This document shows positions 17,229 through 26,072 of a DNA stretch of 64,000 nt, piece after piece. How positions within the stretch are numbered: the first letter of the stretch is position 1; each line of letters begins with the position of its first letter. A program made the translations under genes and the position numbers. The stretch is from positions 434,001 through 498,000 of the forward strand of contig NZ_JBDKWZ010000001.1 of NCBI RefSeq assembly GCF_039710355.1. The letters run 5' to 3'. The stretch comes from Rapidithrix thailandica. GTDB taxonomy: Bacteria > Bacteroidota > Bacteroidia > Cytophagales > Flammeovirgaceae. The notes below the pieces were generated by a model. The model saw nothing but the letters and a program-made list of their open reading frames with translations, did no database searches and had not been told where the DNA came from.

Positions 17229-17936
17229 TGATTACTGGTAAATGACTTGGAAGTTGAATGTGTTGAAATAGAAGTGGTTTAAACTTATGGTTTTTGAACG
17301 AAGGTGGAAGCCAAATCGGCTCATCAAGGCACTTTTTGAAGAGAACAGCCAAAGCTATTGTTGAAAAAAGTAACACAGAGGAGGCCTTTTTGAAACATTT
17401 TTTAGGAAAAAGAAAAAGGTTAATTCACTTCATATAGTCTTTTATGTAGTTGTTTGATTTGTGCCGTAGTACGCGTTTTAATTCGTATTTTTTTTTATTA
17501 AAAAACCTCAATTCTTCCTTCTTTTTATCCTTTTTTGTTGTGCAAGTAGCTGATTGTTAATGCTTTTGTTCTTTGCTTTTTTCTGAATAGTTCATTTTGG
17601 GTTTATATAGTTTTGATCACTTATACTTGGTAGTTAGTAAGGTATGAAACGTATTGTTTCAAAGAATTGCCAATTCATAAGAAGTGTTATTTGAACCTTA
17701 CTTGCCGATTGTTTGATGAGGACTTAAAAAGCTATTCTTTTTAGTTGTAAAATTACATTGATAGGTTTTTCTGTGAACCTTGTAGTAATTTCTCGGATTT
17801 GAAAAGGTATTGTGGAAAATGATTGTATTTTTTGAAGTAATAGAGGGGCTGGTTTCTTTAGGTAGGTGTAGTTTGTGTTGAGATAATGCAATTTTTGAAC
17901 GGTGATAAATGCAAATTGAGTATTTTATCTTACATA
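17229..17936. other. long A+T-rich intergenic region
   Basis: About 830 bp separate the racemase fusion from the next gene. The first part contains the 160-bp dispersed repeat (17271-17430). The remainder is A+T-rich, with long T-runs and stops in all frames. No gene was recognised, and the promoter of the SiaA-like gene lies at its right end. Confidence 0.4.
17271..17430 (+). repeat. 160-bp dispersed repeat, copy 1
   Basis: Aligns without gaps to 42670-42829, with about 16 differences in 160 by eye (near 90% identity). The central 50 bp from CATCAAGGCACTTTTTGAAG are almost identical. It begins 42 bp after the racemase-fusion stop. One forward frame stays open through both copies over about 50 codons (containing KAIVEKSNTEE) but has no ATG start, and the substitutions are not mainly synonymous. 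Confidence 0.85.
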
Positions 17937-17944
17937 TACTTTTG
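17916..17944 (+). promoter_or_regulatory. probable promoter of the SiaA-SiaB-SiaC-like operon
   Basis: TTG (17916-17918) and TACTTTTG (17937-17944) with an 18-bp spacer fit the Bacteroidota -33/-7 pattern (TTG, TAnnTTTG). Transcription would begin near 17951, giving a leader of about 105 nt. Confidence 0.5.
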
Positions 17945-18056
17945 CTCGTATTTTGTCATTTGTTTTGATTATCCTGAAAAAAGAAACTAATTATCGTTTT
18001 AAAAGTACTTTTTACATAAGAAGTTTTTTAATCTCTTACTCTAAATTTTATTGGGT

Positions 18057-20693
18057 ATGCACGATAAAAAAAATCGCTTTTTAAGAGCGTTTTTCCCCTT
18101 AATTCTCCTAATTATCGCATTATGTCAACTAGCATTAGCTCAGGACATTGAAAAGCTACAGGACCAACTTGCGCTCTCCAAAAGTGATACGGCTAAGGCC
18201 ACGGTTTTGGCAAGGTTAGCGGAAGCGGAATTACAAAATGACCGTCTGGAAGAAGCCCTGGAACATGCTTCACAGGGGTACCGACTTTCCCAAAAACATC
18301 AGTTTTATAATGGAATTGTTGGCTCTGCCAGGGTGCTTGGAAAGATTGAAATGATCAAACGGCAATTTCCGGCATCATTGGATTATTACCTCAAAGCCAT
18401 GCAAGCCGTGGAAAGAGGAGGAAATGATCCTAATCAAAAAGTGGATTTGAATATCGACATCGGAAATTTGTATCAGAACTGGGATGCCAATGACAAAGCA
18501 ACAGACCATTATGTGAAGGCTTTGGAAATAGCAGAGGAAGTGAACGATGAAGCCTTGCAAATTAAAATCCTGCAAGTGATAGGGTATGCACGGCTCAGAG
18601 TGAACGACTATAAGGAAGCCATGAAGTACTTTCAGGAGGTAGCGGAATACTACCAAGTGAAAAACGACTTACACAATTATGCCCTCTCCTTAAAGCGCCT
18701 TTCTGATATCAGCCTTCAGGCCAAAAAGTATGAAGAAGCCTTGGATTATAATGTGCAAATTTTAGGCATTAAACGCGCACAGAATGACAAGGAAGGCGAA
18801 AGTCACTTCTTGAATGAGATTGGAGTGATCTATAAACAGTTAGGAAAAGATGATCTTGCCTTGAAGCATTTTGAAGAGGCGTTGAAAATCAACCGGGATA
18901 ATAATCTGGACAAAGAGGCTAGCATCAGTATGTTGATCAATGTGGGGGTGATTTACCAACGAAACCGCGAGTTTGACCGGGCCTTAGATTCCTTTAACGA
19001 AGTATTGGACATCCGGAAGCAAATTGGCGAGCCGGTAGGAATTGCCAATGCTCATATATACTTGGCTTCCATCTACCAGGGCTTGGGCGATTTGCCCCGT
19101 GCCCGGAACCATATCCAAAAATCCATCGATATGGCTGAAAAGGGTGGTGACCGCAGGTTGATGGAAAAAGGTTATCGTAAGCTGGCCGAGATATACGAGG
19201 CTACCGGAAGTAATAAAAAAGCCTTGCATGCATACAGGCGCTTTGTGGAGCTTCGTGATGAAGTAATTGAGCAAGAACGTAAGTATCAGGAGGAATTGCT
19301 ACAACGGCAGTTGGAAGCAGAAAAGAAGGAAAAAGAATTAAAACTTTTATTGAAAGACCAGGAAGTGTCCAAGCTTTCCGTGGAAAAGCTACAAGTGGAA
19401 GCCGACCGGAAAGAACAGGAACTGGCACTCTTGCAACGGGATAAAGACTTATTGGAGCGCGACCGAAGGTTGAAGGAAGCCACACTCCGTGCTCAGGAGC
19501 TACAAAAAGAACAAGCATTACAAGCATTGGAATTGGCCAAACGAAAACTGGATGCCGAGCAAAAAGACAAGGAAATTACCTTGTTGAATAAGAATAAGCG
19601 TATCCAAGAGTTGGCTTTAAAACAAAAAGAGCTACAGGATAAAGAACAAGCGAAAGCCATTCAACTTCTGGAAAGGGAAAAAGAACTGCAAGATGTGAAG
19701 CTGGAAGAAGAGAAGACCATGAGGAAGTTTGGGATTGGTATTATCGTATTGATTGTGGCCGTTTTGATCTTGATTATTGCCGGATATATCGGAAAACAAA
19801 AAGCCAACCGGAAGCTGGCGGATCAAAACGAGAAAATCCAGAAGCAAAAAGAACAAATTGAAGCCTCTGCCAACCAGCTGCGGGAAGCCAGCATTGAGAT
19901 CAACCAGCAAAAAGAAGAGTTGGAAGAGAAAAATGCCAGCATGACAGCTAGTATTCGTTATGCAAAACGTATCCAGAATGCGATCCTTCCTCCTCCGGAA
20001 GTACTGAATAAGCATTTTGCAGAGCATTTTGTGATCTATCGCCCGAAAGATATGGTATCCGGAGACTTTTACTGGTTTACCCATGCAAAGCCCTATTCCT
20101 TTATTGCGGCTGTGGATTGTACGGGGCATGGTGTGCCGGGCGCATTTATGTCGATGATTGGAAATACATTGCTCAACCAGATCGTCAAAGAAAAGAAAAT
20201 CTATCAACCGAATAAAATCCTGGAAGAACTTCACAATGGGGTGAGAGAAGCTTTGAAGCAACGAGACTCCACCAATGTAGACGGTATGGATGTTTGTTTG
20301 TGCCGGATTGAGCACGGTGAAGGAGATATCGTAAATGTGGAGTACAGTGGGGCGAAATGTCCTCTATTATTTGTGAGCGATGGGGAAGTCGTGATGCTGG
20401 AAGCTGACCGGAAGTCTATTGGAGGTTGGCAAAAAGAGAAAGTCCATACCTTCTCCAACCACAAAACACAATTGCAAAAAGGCAGCATGGTGTACTTGAC
20501 TACCGATGGTTACATCGATGCAGCGAATGGTGACAGAAGACGTTTAGGCTCTAAAAAGTTGCGTGAAATTGTGCGCAATGAGGCTTATCATGATATTCAA
20601 ACCCAACTACAGCGTTTGGAAGAAACGTTGGATACTCATCAAAAAGACGCAGATCAGCGGGATGATATCACTTTGATTGGGGTGCGTTTATAG
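18057..20693 (+). CDS. TPR / coiled-coil membrane PP2C phosphatase, SiaA-like
   Basis: An 878-residue protein from the ATG at 18057 (an in-frame TTG two codons upstream is less likely). The N-terminal segment (FFPLILLIIALCQLALAQ) is a signal peptide; about nine tetratricopeptide repeats follow (about 30-400), then a very charged coiled coil (about 400-555), one membrane helix (about 560-582), a second coiled coil, and a C-terminal SpoIIE-type PP2C phosphatase (about 640-878). The phosphatase has metal-binding acidic motifs: DMVSGDFYW, AAVDCTGHGVPGAFMSMIG and DQRDDITLIG. The layout implies periplasmic TPR sensing and cytoplasmic dephosphorylation, matching the SiaA role. SiaB-like and SiaC-like genes follow immediately. 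Confidence 0.88.
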   Translation: MHDKKNRFLRAFFPLILLIIALCQLALAQDIEKLQDQLALSKSDTAKATVLARLAEAELQNDRLEEALEHASQGYRLSQKHQFYNGIVGSARVLGKIEMIKRQFPASLDYYLKAMQAVERGGNDPNQKVDLNIDIGNLYQNWDANDKATDHYVKALEIAEEVNDEALQIKILQVIGYARLRVNDYKEAMKYFQEVAEYYQVKNDLHNYALSLKRLSDISLQAKKYEEALDYNVQILGIKRAQNDKEGESHFLNEIGVIYKQLGKDDLALKHFEEALKINRDNNLDKEASISMLINVGVIYQRNREFDRALDSFNEVLDIRKQIGEPVGIANAHIYLASIYQGLGDLPRARNHIQKSIDMAEKGGDRRLMEKGYRKLAEIYEATGSNKKALHAYRRFVELRDEVIEQERKYQEELLQRQLEAEKKEKELKLLLKDQEVSKLSVEKLQVEADRKEQELALLQRDKDLLERDRRLKEATLRAQELQKEQALQALELAKRKLDAEQKDKEITLLNKNKRIQELALKQKELQDKEQAKAIQLLEREKELQDVKLEEEKTMRKFGIGIIVLIVAVLILIIAGYIGKQKANRKLADQNEKIQKQKEQIEASANQLREASIEINQQKEELEEKNASMTASIRYAKRIQNAILPPPEVLNKHFAEHFVIYRPKDMVSGDFYWFTHAKPYSFIAAVDCTGHGVPGAFMSMIGNTLLNQIVKEKKIYQPNKILEELHNGVREALKQRDSTNVDGMDVCLCRIEHGEGDIVNVEYSGAKCPLLFVSDGEVVMLEADRKSIGGWQKEKVHTFSNHKTQLQKGSMVYLTTDGYIDAANGDRRRLGSKKLREIVRNEAYHDIQTQLQRLEETLDTHQKDADQRDDITLIGVRL

Positions 20694-20740
20694 CATTTTT
20701 TCTACTAATATTAATTAACTCGACAAATTTATAGAAGACA

Positions 20741-21298
20741 ATGACAAGTTCAATCCAAAATTTAAGCTTGTACGATTACTACAATTTCACCAATCGTAGT
20801 AGTGTAGTCATATCTTACAAAGGACCTATTACAGATGTGTTGATGGCTGAAATAAGTAGGGACATCAGAGACAAGTTTAGTGACAATCCCCGAGTAAGCA
20901 GAAAGGTGTTTTCGGTATTTATGGAGCTTGCGCAAAATATGCTTTTTTATTCCTCTGAAAAAGTGTTTTTTGCCAATCGGAAAGATAGTGTCGGTACACT
21001 GTTGCTCACAGATTCTGACAATGCCTATAAGTTTTCTTGTGGCAACTTGGTTAAAAATGAATATGTGGATGAATTGCTCTCCAACTGTGCCATTATCAAC
21101 TCTTTGGACAAAGAGGAGTTGAGAAAGTATAAACGGGAGCAACGGAACAAACCCCAAGGCGAACGCAGTAAAGGTGCGGGGATTGGGCTGATTCACGTAG
21201 CGTTATTGACGGGCCAACCTTTAGACATAGAGGTCAGAGAAGTCGACAACGATTATTCATTTTTTTCATTAACTGTTACCATCACAAAAACTGTATAA
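20741..21298 (+). CDS. SiaB-family protein kinase (DUF6272)
   Basis: A 185-residue cytoplasmic protein with a GHKL-type ATP-binding fold. The N-box-like helix reads FMELAQNMLFYSSE (about 64-77), and the Gly-rich lid SKGAGIGLIHVALLTGQP is near 144-161. In Pseudomonas, SiaB phosphorylates SiaC and the phosphatase SiaA reverses this, a partner-switching circuit. Here the order is the same: phosphatase, kinase (47 bp later), SiaC-like protein (5 bp later). I infer that it phosphorylates the product of 21304-21705. No diguanylate cyclase like SiaD is in the neighbourhood. Confidence 0.85.
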   Translation: MTSSIQNLSLYDYYNFTNRSSVVISYKGPITDVLMAEISRDIRDKFSDNPRVSRKVFSVFMELAQNMLFYSSEKVFFANRKDSVGTLLLTDSDNAYKFSCGNLVKNEYVDELLSNCAIINSLDKEELRKYKREQRNKPQGERSKGAGIGLIHVALLTGQPLDIEVREVDNDYSFFSLTVTITKTV

Positions 21299-21303
21299 TT
21301 CTC

Positions 21304-21705
21304 ATGGAAACAATCAAATTAGACAGACTGGAATTTGAATCAGAAAACAATACCTTCTTTAAACCTCATATCCTTTTTGATGCGGAAACAGGGGAGTGCC
21401 TTATTGAAGGTGAATCGTATTTGGAAGATACCTGGGAGTTTTACTCAAAGCCTATGGAATGGTTGAGAGCCTATACGACTGCTGAGGTGAAAAAGCCAAT
21501 TGATTTTAAATTTAAATTGAGTTATTTTAATACCAGTTCTTCCAAGTGTATCCTGGATATTTTGAAATTGCTCAAGCAATATCAAGAGAACGGAGGAGAA
21601 GTGACCGTGAGTTGGTACTATCCGGAAGATGATGAAGACAACTTGATGGAAGCGGAAGATTTTATTGCCGATACCGGCATTGATATGAAACTGGTTGAGT
21701 ACTAG
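21304..21705 (+). CDS. SiaC-family regulatory phosphoprotein (DUF1987)
   Basis: A 133-residue acidic protein of the DUF1987/SiaC family. LSYFNTSSSKCILDIL (72-87) is the expected phosphoacceptor loop, and T77 is the likely counterpart of the Pseudomonas SiaC phosphothreonine. The start is 5 bp after the SiaB-like stop, so the two are co-translated. In Pseudomonas, unphosphorylated SiaC activates the diguanylate cyclase SiaD; the target here is not encoded nearby and is unknown. The operon is closed by a perfect terminator at 21731-21772. Confidence 0.88.
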   Translation: METIKLDRLEFESENNTFFKPHILFDAETGECLIEGESYLEDTWEFYSKPMEWLRAYTTAEVKKPIDFKFKLSYFNTSSSKCILDILKLLKQYQENGGEVTVSWYYPEDDEDNLMEAEDFIADTGIDMKLVEY

Positions 21706-21730
21706 TAAATCCTTAGAGCTTTTCATATAA

Positions 21731-21772
21731 GCAACAGCGGGTACTCTATCTGAATAGAGTACCCGCTGTTGC
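21731..21772. terminator. bidirectional terminator between siaC-like and WD40 genes
   Basis: GCAACAGCGGGTACTCTAT (21731-21749) and its exact complement (21754-21772) form a 19-bp perfect stem with a CTGA loop, in the gap between two convergent genes. Confidence 0.85.
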
Positions 21773-21791
21773 TTGTTAAAGAGAGGGAGAA

Positions 21792-22712
21792 CTACACTTC
21801 GTAAAACTGAAGCTCCCATAGAATAGCAGAGCGGTCATCACTGATCGTAATCAGTTTATGTTCATCCACCCAACGCACTTTGTTGACCGAATTAGCGTGG
21901 CCTGTATGCCTTGCTTGGTCGATAACTTTTAACAATTGATGTTTTTTGCCATCCCAGATCTTTACGGTTTTATCCTTACTGACGGTAGCAAAGTAGTTGC
22001 CATCCGGCCGGAAAGCAATATCATTAATGGTGTACATATGTGCCACAATATCTTCACGTTGGGTATAGTTGCCCTGCTTCCAAACTTTTAAATGCGCGTC
22101 CATACTACCACTTAACAACAGGTCATTTTCCGGTGAATAGGTTAAGCCAAAAACCGATTTGGTATGAGCAGCCAGCTCTTGTTTTAGCTGAAAGGTATTC
22201 AAATCAAATATCCGGATACATTGATCGCTGAATCCTACGGCAAATTCTTCATCTTTTGTGTTGATGGCAATTACTCTGGCATTTTCTTTGGAATATTGTT
22301 GATGGTGTAGAATTCTCCATCGGTCCAAATCCACCACGAAAACCCCTCCGGTACCGGTAGCAATGTAGCACTTTTGCCGGTGGTATTTAATATCATAAAT
22401 AAAGGTATCTGCTAACTTTAGCGTTTTGATTTCCTTCTTCTCCACCAAATCCAATAAGTGTATGCCTTGGGTGTTTTGCCCTACCAATAGCAGGTCTTTG
22501 CCGGGTATTTCTTCCAGGGTGTACACGGAGTTAGGCATTTGGGCAATGACTTCTCCTTGATCCGGACTTTCCAGTGACCAACGTACCACCAACTGATCGC
22601 CTCCACTGGTATAAAAAACCGAACTTCCCACTAAAGAAGATAATGCATAAATACTATCGCGATGCCCGGTAAAAGAGCTGAGTTTCTTTACGTCAACGTT
22701 AGTTCGCCTCAT
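21792..22712 (-). CDS. WD40-repeat protein
   Basis: A 306-residue cytoplasmic protein made almost entirely of WD40 repeats that should close a seven-bladed propeller. Landmarks include FTGHRDSIYALSSL near the start, AAHTKSVFGLTYSPENDLLLSGSMDAHLKVW (here only as a position marker near residue 180-210; shown in short form SGSMDAHLKVW) and ATVSKDKTVKIW near 250. No enzymatic domain is attached, so it is probably a scaffold. It is convergent with the SiaC-like gene and divergent from the phosphopantetheinyl transferase gene. No partner can be named. Confidence 0.88.
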   Translation of the reverse strand: MRRTNVDVKKLSSFTGHRDSIYALSSLVGSSVFYTSGGDQLVVRWSLESPDQGEVIAQMPNSVYTLEEIPGKDLLLVGQNTQGIHLLDLVEKKEIKTLKLADTFIYDIKYHRQKCYIATGTGGVFVVDLDRWRILHHQQYSKENARVIAINTKDEEFAVGFSDQCIRIFDLNTFQLKQELAAHTKSVFGLTYSPENDLLLSGSMDAHLKVWKQGNYTQREDIVAHMYTINDIAFRPDGNYFATVSKDKTVKIWDGKKHQLLKVIDQARHTGHANSVNKVRWVDEHKLITISDDRSAILWELQFYEV

Positions 22713-22839
22713 AAGATCTGTATACTTTTCAATGAAAACCTCCTTGCAAGTTTATCCTAAACAAGTCAGAAAGTAGTTGGCACAAGGGAAATATTTATAT
22801 ATAAGGCTTTATGGCATCGGTGGTGAAGGAGGGGTGCCT

Positions 22840-22871
22840 ATTCTTTTTATAAATTTTCTTATAAAAAGAAT
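22840..22871. promoter_or_regulatory. perfect 13-bp inverted repeat in divergent promoter region
   Basis: ATTCTTTTTATAA (22840-22852) and TTATAAAAAGAAT (22859-22871) flank a 6-nt spacer. It lies between the divergent WD40 gene (start 22712) and phosphopantetheinyl transferase gene (start 23034). It could be an operator or an A+T-rich hairpin in a leader. Confidence 0.4.
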
Positions 22872-23033
22872 ATCATTCTAACAGGATAAAAGGTAGTTTT
22901 GAAAGATCATTCAATTTGTATGTGAAATTTTCCGGCCATCAAACAATGCTGAAAACCGGATGAATATCAGTACACTTGAATGGCTGATTTTGGAAATTGT
23001 ACTATGAGCCGTCTGTTCACATAAGTAAGAGAA

Positions 23034-23651
23034 ATGCCTTTAATAAATATCCGACAAATACATAAACACCTGCATTGGGGAATTTGGGAAATAACCGAGG
23101 AGGAACACGTCTTGTCCGAATGGTTAGACAATACCTGTGATTTGACAGAAGTAGGACAAATCCGGAATGTTTTGAAACGCAAACAATCCTTGGCTGGAAA
23201 GGCGGTAGTGAAAGCATTGATGGAGTATAAACAGTTGCCATTTGCCGGAATGGATAAAGATGCTTGTGGCAAACCCTTTTTGAAAAATAGTAATTTTCAT
23301 ATCTCGGTTTCCCATTCGGATACATATGCATTGGGTATTCTCCATGAACAAAAACCTGTGGGCATCGATATCGAAAAGGTTACTCCCCGGATTTTCCGGG
23401 TGGTTGATAAATTTTTGTCTTCAGAAGAAAAAGCTCAACTTTCCATGGAGGATGCCCATGAGTTGACCCGGTGTTGGTGCGCCAAAGAAGCCTTGTATAA
23501 ATTTTTTGGCAAGAAGCAATTAAGCTTGAAAGAGGATATATTTCTGGATTTGGCATCGTCTGAAGGCACCATAAAAAAAGGAGAACATATACATCATGTT
23601 CCCCTTCATTTCCTACGGCAGGATCAATATATGATTGCACTGACCAGTTGA
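23034..23651 (+). CDS. 4'-phosphopantetheinyl transferase superfamily protein
   Basis: A 205-residue cytoplasmic enzyme that moves phosphopantetheine from CoA to a carrier protein Ser. GIDIE (110-114) and WCAKEA (148-153) are the two Mg-binding/catalytic motifs, preceded by HISVSHSD (89-96). The length and two-half layout fit the Sfp/HetI group rather than AcpS, so the carrier could be a fatty acid, polyketide or lysine-pathway protein. Its stop lies only 15 bp from the stop of the convergent E1 gene, and its last 75 bp contain that gene's apparent terminator. Confidence 0.88.
   Translation: MPLINIRQIHKHLHWGIWEITEEEHVLSEWLDNTCDLTEVGQIRNVLKRKQSLAGKAVVKALMEYKQLPFAGMDKDACGKPFLKNSNFHISVSHSDTYALGILHEQKPVGIDIEKVTPRIFRVVDKFLSSEEKAQLSMEDAHELTRCWCAKEALYKFFGKKQLSLKEDIFLDLASSEGTIKKGEHIHHVPLHFLRQDQYMIALTS
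23573..23606 (-). terminator. terminator of the E1 gene inside the transferase coding sequence
   Basis: On the minus strand AAGGGGAACAT, a 7-nt loop and ATGTTCTCCTT form an 11-bp stem (one mismatch) followed by a run of seven T. This is 61 bp beyond the E1 stop (23667) and lies within the 3' coding part of the opposite-strand transferase gene. Confidence 0.65.
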
Positions 23652-23666
23652 TTTGGCATCCTCTCT

Positions 23667-26072
23667 CTAATAAAGTGGTGGAAATTGAGTCGGGTTTACC
23701 TCATGCATCATCTCGTACACGGTATCAAAAACGTCTTCCGGATTCGGTTTGGAGAAATAATCACCGTCACTGGCGTATGCAGGACGGTGCTCCTTGGCCG
23801 AAATACATACCGGCTTGGAGTCTAACCAACGGTAGGCGTTTTGTTCATCCACCACTTTTTGCATCATATAGGCGCTGGTACCACCCGGTACGTCTTCATC
23901 GGCAAAGATCACCCGGTTGGTTTTCTTGATGGATTCTACGATTTTATGGTCGATGTCAAAAGGCAGCAAAGACTGTACGTCAATTACTTCGCAATTAATC
24001 CCTGTCTGCTGTAATTGTTCGGCTGCTTCCATCACTATCCGGCACATAGACCCATAGGTGACAATGGTGACATCGTCTCCCTCTCGAATGGTTTCCGGTA
24101 TACCCAGCGGTGTCGTGATTTCAGCAATGTTCTTTGGCATTTTTTCTTTCAGGCGGTAACCGTTGAGGCATTCGATAATGATAGCAGTGTCATCCGATTG
24201 CAACATGGTATTATAAAAACCGGCTGCTTTGGTCATATTGCGGGGGACCAACATATAGATTCCCCGGGTACAGTGCAAAATAGAACCGATGGGAGAGCCG
24301 GAATGCCAGATGCCTTCCAGGCGGTGCCCCCGGGTCCGGATGATCATAGGAGCTTTTTGCCCGCCTTTTGTGCGGTATTGGATGGTTGCCAAGTCATCCG
24401 TCATCGTCATAAAGGCATAGAAGATATAATCGATGTACTGAATCTCCGTGATAGGGCGAAGGCCTCTGAGGGCCGCTCCGATGCCTTGCCCGATGATGGT
24501 TGCTTCGCGAATCCCCGTATCGGTAACATGCAGCTCTCCGTGCTTTTGTTGCAAACCGGCAAAGCCTTGGTTCACATCACCGATTTTCCCTACGTCTTCT
24601 CCGATGGCAAATACGCGCGGATCCCGGCTGATCATCTGATCAAAACAGGCATTTAAGACTTCTCGGCCATCTACTATTTTACTTTGCTCGTTAAATTCCG
24701 CTTTGACTTCCGCTACATTTAAAGCCGATTCCGCTGACTCACTGTATAAATGTGAACTATAGCGTTCCCGGTTTTCTGCCATCACCTGTTTTAGCCATTG
24801 CCGGGCTTTTTCTTTGACTGGGTTTTGCTCAAAACGCAATTCCCGTAAAGCAATTTTGATAGCCTTAATGGCATCCAGGCGGATCGGGTTTAAAGTTTTC
24901 TCCAGCTCGGTTTTAATTTGTTTGAGCTCCTGGTTGTTTCCTGCCAGTTCCGAGATTTCGCTTAGAATGGAAACTGCTTGGGAATGTTCGTCTTTCATAG
25001 AGTTGACAAAGGCCTTCCAAGCATTTTCCCGGGCTTCTTTGGTTCGTTTTTTAGCTGCACTTTCCACTTCCCGGATTTCTTCTTCAGTGGCCAATTCTTG
25101 GCTCAATATCCACTCCCGGAATTTTTTATTACAATCGTATTCTTTTTCCCAGGCTAAGCGCTCTTTGCTTTTGTACCGTTCGTGCGAACCGGAAGTAGAG
25201 TGGCCTTGGGGTTGGGTTAATTCGTTGACATGGATCACCACCGGAATATGTTCCTCCCGGCATAAGCTTTCCGCATTTTGGTAAACCGCACATAACTTCT
25301 CATAGTCCCAGCCATTCACTTGATATAGTTCTATTCCGTTGGATTCCTCGCTTCTGTGCATCCCTGATAACAAATGGTACAGGTCTTTTCCGGTGGTTTG
25401 ATATTCATGCGGTACGGAAATTCCATACTGATCGTCCCAAATGGACATCAACATGGGAATTTGTAATACCCCGGCCGCATTGATGGCTTCCAGGAAGGGG
25501 CCTTCGGCACAAGCTGCATTGCCAATGGTACCAAAAGCAATTTCGTTTCCATTGACTGAAAAGCCTTTGATTTCGGCCAGTCGAGGGTTGTTGCGGTAAA
25601 GTTTGGACGCATAACCCAAACCCACCAAGCGAGGCATTTGCCCGGCGGTAGACGATACATCCGGACTGGAGTTTTTTTGTTGGGTTAAGTCTTTCCAGCT
25701 ACCGTCTTCATTCAAACTGCGGGTAGCAAAGTGAGCGTTCATGCAACGGCCGGCAGAAGAGGGGTCTGCCTGTACGTCTGTATGAGCATATAGTTGCGAA
25801 AAGAAGGCTTCCAGCGTCAGTTGACCGATGGCAAGCATAAACGTTTGGTCCCGGTAGTACCCTGAGCGGAAATCTCCGTTCTTGAACGCTTTTGCCATGG
25901 CAATTTGAGCAACTTCTTTTCCGTCACCGAAAATCCCAAACTTGGCCTTGCCCATAAAAACTTCTTTGCGCCCGATATAACTGGCTTCCCGGCTTTCGCA
26001 TACAAGGCGGTAGTCGTTTAGCACTTCCTCTTTGGTAAAGTGGCTTTTTTTAGTAAGGTCTTCTACGTACAC
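23667..26072 (-). CDS. 2-oxoacid dehydrogenase E1, fused alpha and beta subunits
   Basis: An 801-residue thiamine-diphosphate enzyme that decarboxylates a 2-oxoacid and acylates the lipoyl domain of E2. The start is GTG at 26072; no nearby ATG exists. Residues 1 to about 400 are the alpha part, and about 450-801 the beta part (RVFAIGEDVG, EIQYIDYIFYA, VPGGTSAYMMQ). In the alpha part the diphosphate-binding motif reads GNAACAEG (184-191) followed by WDDQYGIS, where relatives usually have GDA: the metal-binding Asp is an Asn (N185). Branched-chain 2-oxoacid or pyruvate is the likely substrate; the sequence alone does not decide. E2 and E3 genes are not adjacent. Confidence 0.87.
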   Translation of the reverse strand: MYVEDLTKKSHFTKEEVLNDYRLVCESREASYIGRKEVFMGKAKFGIFGDGKEVAQIAMAKAFKNGDFRSGYYRDQTFMLAIGQLTLEAFFSQLYAHTDVQADPSSAGRCMNAHFATRSLNEDGSWKDLTQQKNSSPDVSSTAGQMPRLVGLGYASKLYRNNPRLAEIKGFSVNGNEIAFGTIGNAACAEGPFLEAINAAGVLQIPMLMSIWDDQYGISVPHEYQTTGKDLYHLLSGMHRSEESNGIELYQVNGWDYEKLCAVYQNAESLCREEHIPVVIHVNELTQPQGHSTSGSHERYKSKERLAWEKEYDCNKKFREWILSQELATEEEIREVESAAKKRTKEARENAWKAFVNSMKDEHSQAVSILSEISELAGNNQELKQIKTELEKTLNPIRLDAIKAIKIALRELRFEQNPVKEKARQWLKQVMAENRERYSSHLYSESAESALNVAEVKAEFNEQSKIVDGREVLNACFDQMISRDPRVFAIGEDVGKIGDVNQGFAGLQQKHGELHVTDTGIREATIIGQGIGAALRGLRPITEIQYIDYIFYAFMTMTDDLATIQYRTKGGQKAPMIIRTRGHRLEGIWHSGSPIGSILHCTRGIYMLVPRNMTKAAGFYNTMLQSDDTAIIIECLNGYRLKEKMPKNIAEITTPLGIPETIREGDDVTIVTYGSMCRIVMEAAEQLQQTGINCEVIDVQSLLPFDIDHKIVESIKKTNRVIFADEDVPGGTSAYMMQKVVDEQNAYRWLDSKPVCISAKEHRPAYASDGDYFSKPNPEDVFDTVYEMMHEVNPTQFPPLY

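Noticed and set aside
23648..24656. Plus-strand frames opposite the E1 gene
   Set aside because: Long but composed of His/Arg/Pro-rich antisense translation of a well-defined enzyme gene.
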